From Anaerolineae bacterium (GTDB lineage: Bacteria; Chloroflexota; Anaerolineae; Aggregatilineales; Phototrophicaceae), in the NCBI GenBank assembly GCA_016788625.1, contig JAEUQX010000218.1:1-41484 (forward strand): a stretch of 41,484 nucleotides of DNA, given 5' to 3'. The notes under the pieces are model-generated. The model did no database searches, was not told the DNA's origin, and saw only the letters and a program-made list of their open reading frames with translations. The translations under genes were made by a program, and so were the position numbers. This document shows, piece by piece, positions 1 to 7,056 of the stretch (the first letter of the stretch is position 1; each line of letters begins with the position of its first letter).

Positions 1-83
1 CCGCCCCGCGCCAGCGTGTAAGCCGCCGACGCGCCGACGATGCCGCCGCCAATCACGATCACGTCAAATGTGGTTGCGCTCAT
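1..83 (-). CDS. FAD-dependent oxidoreductase, N-terminal fragment (cut by window edge)
   Basis: Only the first 27 codons are in the window. The reading frame starts at the ATG at 83-81 and reads MSATTFDVIVIGGGIVGASA before running off the left edge. The hydrophobic strand followed by GGGIVGA is the dinucleotide-binding GxGxxG motif of FAD-dependent oxidoreductases, and the spacing fits the DAO/glycine oxidase group, although the fragment is too short to name a substrate. The start lies 6 nt after the ychF stop on the same strand, so the two genes are probably cotranscribed with ychF first. The family call is firm; the exact enzyme cannot be told. Confidence 0.75.
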   Translation of the reverse strand, partial: MSATTFDVIVIGGGIVGASAAYTLARG

Positions 84-89
84 GATAGC

Positions 90-1169
90 CTATCCGCTGT
101 GGCGGATGTGTACGATGTCTCCATCCTTGACGATGTACTCGCGGCCTTCCAGCCGGAACTTGCCCGACGCCTTCAACGCCGCCTCGCTGCCGCCCGCGAT
201 CAAATCATCGTATTTCATCACCTCGGCGCGGATGAAGCCCTTCTGCAGGTCGCTGTGTATCGCGCCCGCTGCTTCCGGCGCTGTCGCCCCGATGGGCACG
301 CTCCAGGCGCGCACCTCATCCTCGCCCACCGTGAAGAACGACTGGATGCCCAGCAGTTCATACGACAGGCGGATGACTTTGGCGGCGCTCAGTTCGGTGA
401 TGCCGTATTCCTCCATGAACATGGCGGCATCGTCGGCATCTAGCTGCGCCAGTTCGGCCTCGATCTTGCCCTGCAGGCCGACCAGTTTGCTGCCCGCGCG
501 CGTATACGTGAGGATGCTGTTCACGTCTTTGGCTTCGTCGCCCAGGTTTACCACGACCAGCACGGGCTTGAGCGTCAGGAAACCGTAGCCGCGTATGCCT
601 TTGAGCTGTTCCGGCGTGAGTTCGAGTTCGTAGAGCGGCTTCTCGGCTTCCAGATGTGCCTTGAAGCGCTGCATCAACTCCAGTTCGACCGGGATGGCCT
701 TATCGACGTTCTTGCCCTTGATGCGGATGTCGCTTTCCAGGCGCTGGATACGGTTCTCGACGGTCACCAGGTCGGCCAGCAGGAACTCGCCGTCGAGGGT
801 TTCGACATCGCGCTGCGGATCGACCGTGAGGTAAGGGTGCGGCACAGTTTCGTCTGCGAAGGCGCGCACGACATGCACGAAACCGTCTACCTGTCCCAGT
901 TCGTTGCGGAACTGGCCTTTCAGCCCGCCCTCGCTGATGCCCTTGTCCAGTCCACCGATGTCGGCGTAGGTCACGGTGGTATAGATCGTCTTGCGCGGTT
1001 TATACATCGCGCTGAGCTTGTCCACGCGCGGGTCGGGCACGCTGACGGTGGCGGTATGCACCTCGAACTGGCCGCTGGTAGCCGCGCCGGTGGGCAGGGT
1101 CTGGTGCGTGAGGGCGTTGAATATGGTCGTCTTGCCGCTGTTGGGCAAGCCAATGATGCCAAGTCGCAT
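90..1169 (-). CDS. ychF: Redox-regulated ATPase/GTPase YchF (Obg-like, OLA1 family)
   Basis: The 359-residue product has the usual length of the YchF family. The P-loop GLPNSGKTT lies at residues 7-15 at the extreme N-terminus, as is typical. A coiled-coil insert follows in the middle, and the G4-like element is NLGD, where the family departs from the NKxD of true GTPases. The last 85 residues form the TGS domain, with the family hallmark AAGAIHSDLQKGFIRAEV. YchF proteins are cytosolic, bind ribosomes and hydrolyse ATP; they are linked to translation and oxidative stress. The gene heads a minus-strand pair with the FAD oxidoreductase, 6 nt apart. A TATACT-like -10 lies at 1209-1214 on the minus strand, but I see no good -35 for it. 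Confidence 0.95.
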   Translation of the reverse strand: MRLGIIGLPNSGKTTIFNALTHQTLPTGAATSGQFEVHTATVSVPDPRVDKLSAMYKPRKTIYTTVTYADIGGLDKGISEGGLKGQFRNELGQVDGFVHVVRAFADETVPHPYLTVDPQRDVETLDGEFLLADLVTVENRIQRLESDIRIKGKNVDKAIPVELELMQRFKAHLEAEKPLYELELTPEQLKGIRGYGFLTLKPVLVVVNLGDEAKDVNSILTYTRAGSKLVGLQGKIEAELAQLDADDAAMFMEEYGITELSAAKVIRLSYELLGIQSFFTVGEDEVRAWSVPIGATAPEAAGAIHSDLQKGFIRAEVMKYDDLIAGGSEAALKASGKFRLEGREYIVKDGDIVHIRHSG

Positions 1170-1285
1170 GGGTCAACTTTCTACTCAGACAATTGTGATC
1201 ATGGGCACAGTATAGCGGCAAACCGGAGGCGCGCGTAGGGTGGGCGCGAATCGTGCTACGTGATGAGTACCACCTGGAATCCTTA

Positions 1286-1315
1286 TTGCGTCGGGATAGC
1301 ACTATCCGATATAGT
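1286..1315 (+). promoter_or_regulatory. Candidate promoter with palindrome in the spacer, for the TIR-FHA gene
   Basis: A -35 TTGCGT (1286-1291) and a -10 TATAGT (1310-1315) are separated by 18 nt. The spacer contains the perfect inverted repeat GGATAG-CA-CTATCC at 1294-1307, placed where a repressor would block RNA polymerase. The -10 matches consensus at five of six positions; the -35 matches only at TTG. Transcription would start near 1322, leaving a leader of about 30 nt before the GTG at 1351. Confidence 0.45.
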
Positions 1316-1350
1316 TAAATTGGGAAGCCCGATAGATCCTCAGAAGTACC

Positions 1351-2187
1351 GTGAAAACAATCTTCATCAGCCACAGTTCAAAAGACGACCGCTTCGTCGA
1401 TAACATGCGTCGTGATCTGCACAAACGCGGCTATCGCACCTGGGTCGATCACTATGACATCCCGACGGGTGAACTATGGGATAAAGTGGTCGATAAAGCC
1501 TTGCACGACAGTGACGCGATGCTGTTGGTGCTCACACCCGCTTCTATGAACTCGAAAGAGGTAGACATCGAGTGGCGCGAGTTCCGCACGCTGGATAAGC
1601 CGATCTTCCCGGTGCGGCTGCAAGAGTGCCCGACACCGCTGCTGATCCGCCACTTGCAGTACATTGACTTCTCTGACGAGGCCATCTATGACAAGCAGTT
1701 GAAGAAGCTGCTCAAGGTGCTGCCGCCGCTGCCGCCCGCCGTCACCAAAGACCTGGTTCTCGATACCGACGAGTTCGAGATGGTCAAGATTCGCCAGCAG
1801 TTGGCGGAGATGCACAGCAAGGTGCAGGGGATGGTCGGGCTGGGGCAAATCCTGTTCGCCTTCCCGGCGCTGGAACGTACCAGCATCTTCGATCTCGATC
1901 AGGATAAGCTGATCGTTGGCTGGACCGACAAGAAGAGCGGCACGTCCGTAGACATCGACCTGGGCAAGTTTGCGGCCTTCGAACGGGGCGTCTCGCGCCA
2001 GCACGCGGAGATCACCCGGCTGCCGAGCGGCCTGCTGATCACCGACCTGGGGTCGAACAACGGCACCTTCATCAATGAGCGCCGCCTGCCGCCGCACAAG
2101 CCGCTGCCACTGCTCAATGAGTGCATCCTGCACCTGGGGCATCTGGCGATACAGGTGTACTACCGCGAAGATGCATTTTCACACTAA
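1351..2187 (+). CDS. TIR domain-FHA domain protein
   Basis: The 278-residue product begins with a TIR domain (about residues 1-125). It shows FISHSSKDD, then DHYDIPTGELW, then SKEVDIEW, whose Glu74 sits where TIR NADases carry their catalytic glutamate. A short helical linker (about 140-165) leads to an FHA domain (about 180-270) with VSRQHAEI and LGSNNGTFIN, the Ser, His and Asn-Gly core of phosphothreonine readers. The Arg that normally follows Gly at the first FHA strand is replaced by Trp (VGW), which may alter phosphate binding. Translation starts at GTG with no strong Shine-Dalgarno sequence. The stop is 3 nt from the next start, so the two genes form a unit. TIR proteins of bacteria often act in NAD-depleting defence; that role is inferred here. 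Confidence 0.9.
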   Translation: MKTIFISHSSKDDRFVDNMRRDLHKRGYRTWVDHYDIPTGELWDKVVDKALHDSDAMLLVLTPASMNSKEVDIEWREFRTLDKPIFPVRLQECPTPLLIRHLQYIDFSDEAIYDKQLKKLLKVLPPLPPAVTKDLVLDTDEFEMVKIRQQLAEMHSKVQGMVGLGQILFAFPALERTSIFDLDQDKLIVGWTDKKSGTSVDIDLGKFAAFERGVSRQHAEITRLPSGLLITDLGSNNGTFINERRLPPHKPLPLLNECILHLGHLAIQVYYREDAFSH

Positions 2188-2190
2188 CAC

Positions 2191-3105
2191 ATGTCGATGA
2201 ATAACGAGCGTCTGACCGAACTGGCACAGATCATCCTCAAAGATAATGACGCGGCCCGGCGCATGGAAGCGCTGCTGGAAATTCGGCGCTCTGATCATCC
2301 GCGTGTGACTGAGCTGCTGCACCATGTCAGCCAGAAGGATCGCGATGCTGCCGTGCGTGATCTGGCCGCCAATCTGCACCTCAAACGCACGCTCGATGCT
2401 CCGGCCAGCGTTGAACAAATTGTCACCGAGGCGGGCATCACCGTGCGCGAAACGACGCGCACCCCCGGTTGGACGTGTGCCGCGTGCGGCGCGGTGGGCA
2501 ACACGAGCGCGACCTGCCGGTACTGCGGCGCGGAACGCCCAGCTCCGGACGTGATGGTACAGGTCAACAACACGGTAACCCCGGCGCAAGTCAGTGCGTT
2601 ATCGCACAACATGTTGAAGCCCGCGCTGCTGGTTGGCAAGGGTTGTGTGCTGCTGTTCTTTCTGCCGTTCATCCTGGTGGGCATCTGCACGCTGGTCTGG
2701 TCGATCAACGAGGTGGTTAACTTCCGTCAGCTCAGCGACTATGGCGTAGTCGCCGATGGGGTGATCGAAGGGCGGCGCATGTCCGAGGGCGACGAAACGA
2801 CCAGCTACCTGATCGCCTACCGCTTCGATCACAATGGCATCACCTATCGCAGCGAGCAGAGCGTGGATTGGGCGCTTTACAACGGCGTCGAGGCGGGCGT
2901 ACCCATCCAGGTGCTGTATCTGCCGGGGAACCCCGGCGTCTCGCGCCTGGCCGGGCAGAACGAGCCGCCGACGTTCCTGTTCATCTTCGCCATCATCTGG
3001 AATGTGTTCGTGTGGATAATGGTGGTGGGGTGGTTCTATGGCCTGCGGCGTGGCTCGCAGGCGGTGTCCCGGATAGCCAGTTCGGGCAAGTACACTGAGA
3101 GCTAA
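2191..3105 (+). CDS. Zinc-ribbon membrane protein with DUF3592-like domain
   Basis: The 304-residue product has three parts. Residues 1-85 are soluble and helical. Around residues 93-115 there is a small zinc finger of RanBP2 type, reading WTCAACGAVGN and then CRYCGAERP, with four cysteines. Two hydrophobic segments follow, at about 148-172 and 265-287. Between them is a beta-rich region of about 90 residues (from DYGVVADGVIEG to VLYLPGNPGVSRL) resembling the DUF3592 family of membrane proteins. The gene begins 3 nt after the TIR-FHA stop, which argues for cotranscription and a joint function, for instance as membrane partner or anchor. No enzymatic motif is visible. A second ATG lies two codons downstream and could also be used. 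Confidence 0.8.
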   Translation: MSMNNERLTELAQIILKDNDAARRMEALLEIRRSDHPRVTELLHHVSQKDRDAAVRDLAANLHLKRTLDAPASVEQIVTEAGITVRETTRTPGWTCAACGAVGNTSATCRYCGAERPAPDVMVQVNNTVTPAQVSALSHNMLKPALLVGKGCVLLFFLPFILVGICTLVWSINEVVNFRQLSDYGVVADGVIEGRRMSEGDETTSYLIAYRFDHNGITYRSEQSVDWALYNGVEAGVPIQVLYLPGNPGVSRLAGQNEPPTFLFIFAIIWNVFVWIMVVGWFYGLRRGSQAVSRIASSGKYTES

Positions 3106-3128
3106 TTCAGCCCCAATTTGTGTGTAAT

Positions 3129-3166
3129 CCCCTCTCCATGAGCGCAGTGAAATGGAGCGGGGTTTA
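3129..3166. terminator. Hairpin between convergent genes, likely bidirectional terminator
   Basis: CCCCTCTCCAT (3129-3139) can pair with ATGGAGCGGGG (3152-3162) with a single mismatch in an 11-bp stem, followed by TTTAA. It lies in the 68-nt gap between the zinc-ribbon membrane protein gene and the converging dnaA gene. The T-run is short. Confidence 0.55.
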
Positions 3167-3173
3167 ACCGGCT

Positions 3174-4568
3174 CTATTCCGCCGCAGCGCTGTTGAGTGC
3201 TTCCTGAATCGCCTCGATGTCCTGGCGCAGCAGTTCATCGTACTCCATGTCATCCGCGACCTTGTTGCAGGAGTGCAGCACGGTGCTGTGCGAGCGGCCA
3301 CCGAAGGCTTCGCCAATCTGCGGCAGTGAAGCCATGGTGATCTCGCGCGCCAGATACATCGCCACCTGCCGCGCCATCGTCAGGCGAGCGGTGCGGCGCG
3401 GGCTGACCAGATCGGCCACGCTGAACTTGTAGTGCCGGGCGGTCGCTTCCAGCACACGGCTCATCGTCAGGGCATGGTGGCGCGGACGGCGGTAGCCTTC
3501 CAGCGCGTTCTCGGCCATGTCCATCGTTACCGGGCGGCGCGTGAACTGCGTCGTGGCGATCACCTGATTGAACACGCCTTCCAGTTCGCGCACATTTGTC
3601 CGTGCCCGTTCCGCGATCATCTCCGCGACGCTAGAGGGCAGGGTGATGCCGCGCTCCTGCGCCCACATGTGCAGGATAGCCACGCGCGTCTCGAACTCCG
3701 GCGGCTGCAAATCCATCACCAGCCCGCCCTCGAAACGCGAACGCAGGCGATCTTCCAGCGTGCTCAGCTTGCTGGGATGGCGGTCAGAGGCCAGCACGAC
3801 CTGTTTGTTATAGGTGTAGAGCGCGTTGAAGGTGTGGAAGAATTCTTCCTGCGTGCTTTCCTTGCCCGCGATGAACTGGATGTCATCGACCAGCAGCACA
3901 TCGACGGAGCGATATTTCTCGCGGAACATCGCCGTTGCGCGCTGGCGAATGGCATCCACGAGATCGTTGGTGAAGACCTCCGACGGGATGTAGATCACGC
4001 GCAGCCCCTTCATCTGGCAGGCGTGTGCGATGGACTGGAGCAGGTGCGTCTTGCCCAGCCCGACCCCGCCGTGAATCAGGAAGGGGTTATAGAGTGTGGC
4101 CGGGTGTTCCGCGACGGCCAGCGCCGCTTCGTAGGTCATGCGGTTGGCGGAGTTGGCGATGTAGCGGTCGAACGTCAGGCGCGGGTTGAGTTCGCACTCC
4201 GGCAGGTCGGCGCGCTGTGGGCGGCTGATCTGCTGGTGCAGCGGAGCACTCAGCGTTTCGCTGGGCTGTGCAGCCATGCGGAAGAGCGGCAGTTCGCCTG
4301 TATCATGCGTTGTGAGGGCAGGCGGCTTGTAAACCTCGAAGTTCAGTTCGACGCGCGTGCCCAGCAGGTCACAGAGGACGCGGCGCACATCGCGGTACAG
4401 GCGGTGCTGGAGCATGTCGCGGGCATAGGCGTTGCGGACGCCGATCTGGAAAGTGTCATCGCTAAAGCCCAGGTATACAGCGCCGCGCAGCCAGGTTTCA
4501 AAACTGGCGCGGTCGAACTGTATCTCCAGTTGGCTATAGGCAATGTTCCAGGCCTCTTGCGGCTCCAT
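3174..4568 (-). CDS. dnaA: Chromosomal replication initiator protein DnaA
   Basis: The ATG at 4568 gives a 464-residue protein starting MEPQEAWNIAYSQLEIQF. A TTG 18 codons upstream is possible but extends past the expected N-terminus. Domain I is at about 1-80 and a variable linker at 80-125. The AAA+ domain has Walker A GGVGLGKTH (Lys173) and Walker B VLLVDDIQF; RTNVRELEG marks the sensor region. The C-terminal DNA-binding domain carries the signature GEAFGGRSHSTVLHS. Most DnaA proteins have D-H-T/S-T after GGR, so Ser426 is unusual and falls among the base-contacting residues known from the E. coli protein. DnaA binds DnaA boxes, opens oriC and often represses its own gene. The gene is divergent from a repeat-rich spacer that I take as oriC. 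Confidence 0.97.
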   Translation of the reverse strand: MEPQEAWNIAYSQLEIQFDRASFETWLRGAVYLGFSDDTFQIGVRNAYARDMLQHRLYRDVRRVLCDLLGTRVELNFEVYKPPALTTHDTGELPLFRMAAQPSETLSAPLHQQISRPQRADLPECELNPRLTFDRYIANSANRMTYEAALAVAEHPATLYNPFLIHGGVGLGKTHLLQSIAHACQMKGLRVIYIPSEVFTNDLVDAIRQRATAMFREKYRSVDVLLVDDIQFIAGKESTQEEFFHTFNALYTYNKQVVLASDRHPSKLSTLEDRLRSRFEGGLVMDLQPPEFETRVAILHMWAQERGITLPSSVAEMIAERARTNVRELEGVFNQVIATTQFTRRPVTMDMAENALEGYRRPRHHALTMSRVLEATARHYKFSVADLVSPRRTARLTMARQVAMYLAREITMASLPQIGEAFGGRSHSTVLHSCNKVADDMEYDELLRQDIEAIQEALNSAAAE

Positions 4569-4765
4569 CGTTTCCGTTACCTTTGGGCGAAAAACCGGCG
4601 CAAGTGAATATGAAATCCACAACAGGGTTCATTTACCCTGCCTGCGCCGGTCCCGGTTTACATATTGTTGTGATATTGTGACCACCAGGGCACGAAGAAC
4701 ATGCCCCAATCCAGTCTGGGTGTGGGAGTTAGGCTGGTTCTGTTGGGTGGTGTTGATTTCCATGC

Positions 4766-4794
4766 AGTATAGCGCAGGAATGCCCGACTCACAA
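4766..4794 (-). promoter_or_regulatory. Candidate sigma-70 promoter for dnaA
   Basis: On the minus strand TTGTGA (4794-4789) is followed after exactly 17 nt by TATACT (4771-4766). Both hexamers are good matches. Initiation near 4759 would give a leader of about 190 nt before the ATG at 4568. The promoter lies next to the proposed oriC, so DnaA bound there could influence it. Confidence 0.55.
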
Positions 4795-4799
4795 CTGAT

Positions 4800-5105
4800 T
4801 CTTGTCTGCCAATGTTAAAAACTTTAACATTTTAAGGTTGGGATAAAAATTACCGGGAAACGAACGTCGAATTGGGAAAAGCCGGGGCCATCCGTAACGC
4901 GAGTCATAGAATTGGTAGCTGGGTGAATTGGGATAACGACTGGACTTGTGAGGCGGAAAAGGTGCGATTATCCCAAGATTTCTATGACCTTACGCATAAG
5001 AACGGGTGTTCAGTGATTGGAATCGCAGATTTTTTAACATTGGGATAAATTTTCCCCAGCGGTGCAAAATCGACTCCATTTTGGGATATAGTTGGGAAAT
5101 GCAGC
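4800..5105. other. oriC: Candidate replication origin (oriC) with TTGGGATAA box cluster
   Basis: This gene-free spacer between dnaA and a divergent gene is visibly AT-richer than its surroundings. It has four exact copies of the 9-mer TTGGGATAA (complement TTATCCCAA): 4838-4846, 4928-4936 and 5040-5048 on the plus strand and 4968-4976 on the minus strand. Variants are TTGGGAAAA (4872), TTGGGATAT (5081) and TTGGGAAAT (5092). The motif shares TTATCC and the final A with the standard DnaA box TTATCCACA and differs at positions 7 and 8. A perfect AT palindrome, AATGTTAAA-AAC-TTTAACATT (4811-4831), adjoins the first box. TTTAACATT recurs at 5033-5041, overlapping the last exact box, and could belong to the unwinding element. 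Position beside dnaA supports the call; an autoregulatory region for dnaA alone is the alternative. Confidence 0.6.
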
Positions 5106-5143
5106 CTGTGAAAATCGTATAAACTCAGAACAAGGATGACAAT

Positions 5144-5659
5144 ATGACTGACGGACAGCAGACCCCGCCCCGCACACGCACGATCACCTGGGATGACCCG
5201 ATGGTGGGCGCGCAGTTTGGCCTGGGCAAGAGCGGTCTGGACTACATGCACGCCATGCTCGCCGGGCAAGTGCCGTCGCCGCCGATCTCCATACTGATGA
5301 ACTTCCGGTTGGCGGAGGTCGAGAACGGGCGGGCGTTGTTCGTTTGTACTCCCGATGAGTTTCATTACAACCCCATCGGCGTGGTGCATGGCGGGCTGAT
5401 CTGCACGCTGTGCGACTCGGCGTGCGGCTGCGCGGTGCATACGACGCTGCCCGCTGGCATGGCCTACACCACACTGGATGTGCATGTGCATATGACCCGC
5501 CCGCTCTCAGCGCAGACGGGCGAGATTCGCTGCGAAGGGCGCGTGCTGCACGCGGGTCGGCGCATGGCGACCGCCGAAGCGAAGGTGACGGACGCGCGCG
5601 GCAAGCTCTACGGCCACGCCACCAGCACCTGCATGATCTTTCCGCTGAATGAGGGTTGA
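5144..5659 (+). CDS. PaaI-family hotdog thioesterase
   Basis: The 171-residue product is a single hotdog-fold domain of the PaaI/YdiI type. The segment NPIGVVHGGLICTLCDSACG is the family core: the HGG loop and the Asp on the long central helix form the thioester-hydrolysis site. The beta strand TTLDVHVHMTRPL follows as expected, and a strand ending GHATSTCMIF closes the fold. About 40 extra N-terminal residues precede the domain. Such enzymes hydrolyse acyl-CoA thioesters in the cytosol; the acyl group cannot be predicted. A purine-rich AAGGATGAC precedes the ATG at 5144. The gene borders the proposed oriC and is read away from it. Confidence 0.88.
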   Translation: MTDGQQTPPRTRTITWDDPMVGAQFGLGKSGLDYMHAMLAGQVPSPPISILMNFRLAEVENGRALFVCTPDEFHYNPIGVVHGGLICTLCDSACGCAVHTTLPAGMAYTTLDVHVHMTRPLSAQTGEIRCEGRVLHAGRRMATAEAKVTDARGKLYGHATSTCMIFPLNEG

Positions 5660-5703
5660 GGGGGCCGAGGTTCGGAATTGATGAAAATCGAACCTGCCTG
5701 CGT

Positions 5704-5732
5704 TTGACCATGTAGAAAACCTGTGCTAGTGT
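5704..5732 (+). promoter_or_regulatory. Candidate promoter upstream of the RibD/DHFR-like gene
   Basis: TTGACC (5704-5709) and TAGTGT (5727-5732) are 17 nt apart. The -35 is strong and the -10 weak. The predicted transcript would carry a leader of about 115 nt before the ATG at 5856, which contains an inverted repeat. Confidence 0.4.
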
Positions 5733-5763
5733 TAACTCGGTAGGGGGTATGTGGCAAGTAGCC

Positions 5764-5793
5764 ATGTTATGGTTTCATAAGCGAGCATAACAT
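5764..5793. repeat. Inverted repeat in the leader of the RibD/DHFR-like gene
   Basis: ATGTTATG (5764-5771) and CATAACAT (5786-5793) are perfect 8-bp inverted arms around a 14-nt centre. The site lies downstream of the predicted promoter and about 60 nt before the start codon, so it could be an operator for a dimeric regulator or a leader hairpin. Confidence 0.4.
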
Positions 5794-5855
5794 ATCTTGC
5801 CGCCACGAAAATGCTGCCCGATTGATGATCTGCAGCGTAAGGAAAGGAAGTGCGT

Positions 5856-6389
5856 ATGGCTAAGCTCGTGTTCGGAATGAACCAGTCCTTGGATGGCTAC
5901 GTCGATCATATGGCGCTTCCGCCACCAAACCCCACGCTCTTTCGCCAGTTCATCGAAGACGCTGAGGGGCAGACGGGCAGCATCTACGGTCGCCAAACGT
6001 ATGAACTCATGCGTTACTGGGATGACGATCATCCTGAATGGGATGCAGATCAACACGCCTTCGCGGCGGCGTGGCGGAAGCAGACGAAATGGGTGGTCTC
6101 GCGCTCGTTGAAGTTGGTCGGCCCCAACGCCAGGCTGGTTGAGGCTGATCTTGAGGGCACGATCCGTAAGCTGAAGTCCGAGCTAGTTGGGGAGATCGAA
6201 GTTGCCGGCCCGGATTTGGCGCAAAGCCTCACCAAACTGGGACTGATCGATGAGTATCGAATCTACCTGCACCCAGTTGTGCTGGGTCACGGCAAGCCCT
6301 ATTTTGCTAGACCCCGACCGCCGCTCCGTCTTATGACTCATGATCGGATTGGCGAGGATGTGATCCGGTTGACCTACGTTCCTGCGTAA
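5856..6389 (+). CDS. Dihydrofolate reductase-like (RibD C-terminal domain) protein
   Basis: The ATG at 5856 gives a 177-residue protein; the purine-rich GGAAAGGAAG just upstream is a good ribosome site for it and overlaps the alternative GTG at 5850. The start MAKLVFGMNQSLDGYV is the first strand and loop of the RibD_C/DHFR fold. The segment SIYGRQTYELM binds the cofactor pyrophosphate in this family, and IEVAGPDLAQSL with YRIYLHPVVLGHGKPYF are the conserved later strands. Small proteins of this kind are NADPH-dependent reductases of mostly unknown substrate and are commonly annotated as dihydrofolate reductase family. It is a single gene with its own putative promoter; the downstream ankyrin gene is 91 nt away. 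Confidence 0.9.
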   Translation: MAKLVFGMNQSLDGYVDHMALPPPNPTLFRQFIEDAEGQTGSIYGRQTYELMRYWDDDHPEWDADQHAFAAAWRKQTKWVVSRSLKLVGPNARLVEADLEGTIRKLKSELVGEIEVAGPDLAQSLTKLGLIDEYRIYLHPVVLGHGKPYFARPRPPLRLMTHDRIGEDVIRLTYVPA

Positions 6390-6480
6390 TCTCGCGACTT
6401 GCCGCCTGAGCAGCATCATCCCGTCCCGAAAGGCGCAGGACTGACCACCGTTAACTCAATTACAAGGGAGGGCAAACATC

Positions 6481-7053
6481 ATGGGTTTCTCGCAGGAGTT
6501 CATTCGTGAATTCGTCATCGCCGCGCACTTCAACATGGAGAAGGTGAAGGCGATGCTGGCCGAACACCCCGACCTGCTGACAGCCGCTTTTGAATGGGGG
6601 CCGGGTGACTATGAGGATGGGCTGGGCGCGGCGGCGCACGTCGGCAACCGTCCCATCGCCGAGTTCTTTCTGGCGCAGGGCGTGCCGCTGACGATCTGCG
6701 CGGCGGCCATGCTGGGGCGGCGCGACGATGTGGCGGCGTTCATCGATGCGGATGCGGCGCAGGCCAATGCGCGCGGCGCGCACGGCATCCCGCTGATGTT
6801 CCACGTCGCCATGAGTGGCGATACCGAAATGGCCGATATGATCATGGCACGCGGCGGTGGCGAGGACATCCCGTTTGCCCTGCACGGCGCGATCATGCAC
6901 GGGCGCGTGGAGATGACGCGCTGGCTGATCGATCACGGCGCGACCGACTTCACGATCAAGAACTACGAGGGCAAGACGCCGCTGGTCAAGGCCGATGAAC
7001 TCGGTCACAGCGCCATCGCTGCCCTGCTGCGCGAACGCGGGGCACAGGCGTGA
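6481..7053 (+). CDS. Ankyrin-repeat protein
   Basis: The 190-residue product consists almost entirely of ankyrin-like helical repeats of about 33 residues. Recognisable repeat cores are DYEDGLGAAAHVGNRPIAEF, then GIPLMFHVAMSGDTEMADM, then FALHGAIMHGRVEMTRWL and KTPLVKADELGHSAIAALL. There is no signal peptide or membrane segment, so it is probably cytosolic and acts by protein binding. A strong ribosome site, GGGAGGG, lies about 6 nt before the ATG at 6481. The stop is 3 nt from the stop of the converging secreted protein gene, with no visible terminator between them. A partner cannot be named from the context. Confidence 0.85.
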   Translation: MGFSQEFIREFVIAAHFNMEKVKAMLAEHPDLLTAAFEWGPGDYEDGLGAAAHVGNRPIAEFFLAQGVPLTICAAAMLGRRDDVAAFIDADAAQANARGAHGIPLMFHVAMSGDTEMADMIMARGGGEDIPFALHGAIMHGRVEMTRWLIDHGATDFTIKNYEGKTPLVKADELGHSAIAALLRERGAQA

Positions 7054-7056
7054 TGC

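Noticed and set aside
3432..4607. Open frame of 391 codons on the plus strand opposite dnaA
   Set aside because: The minus strand encodes a complete DnaA over the same bases; the plus-strand frame is an antisense shadow.
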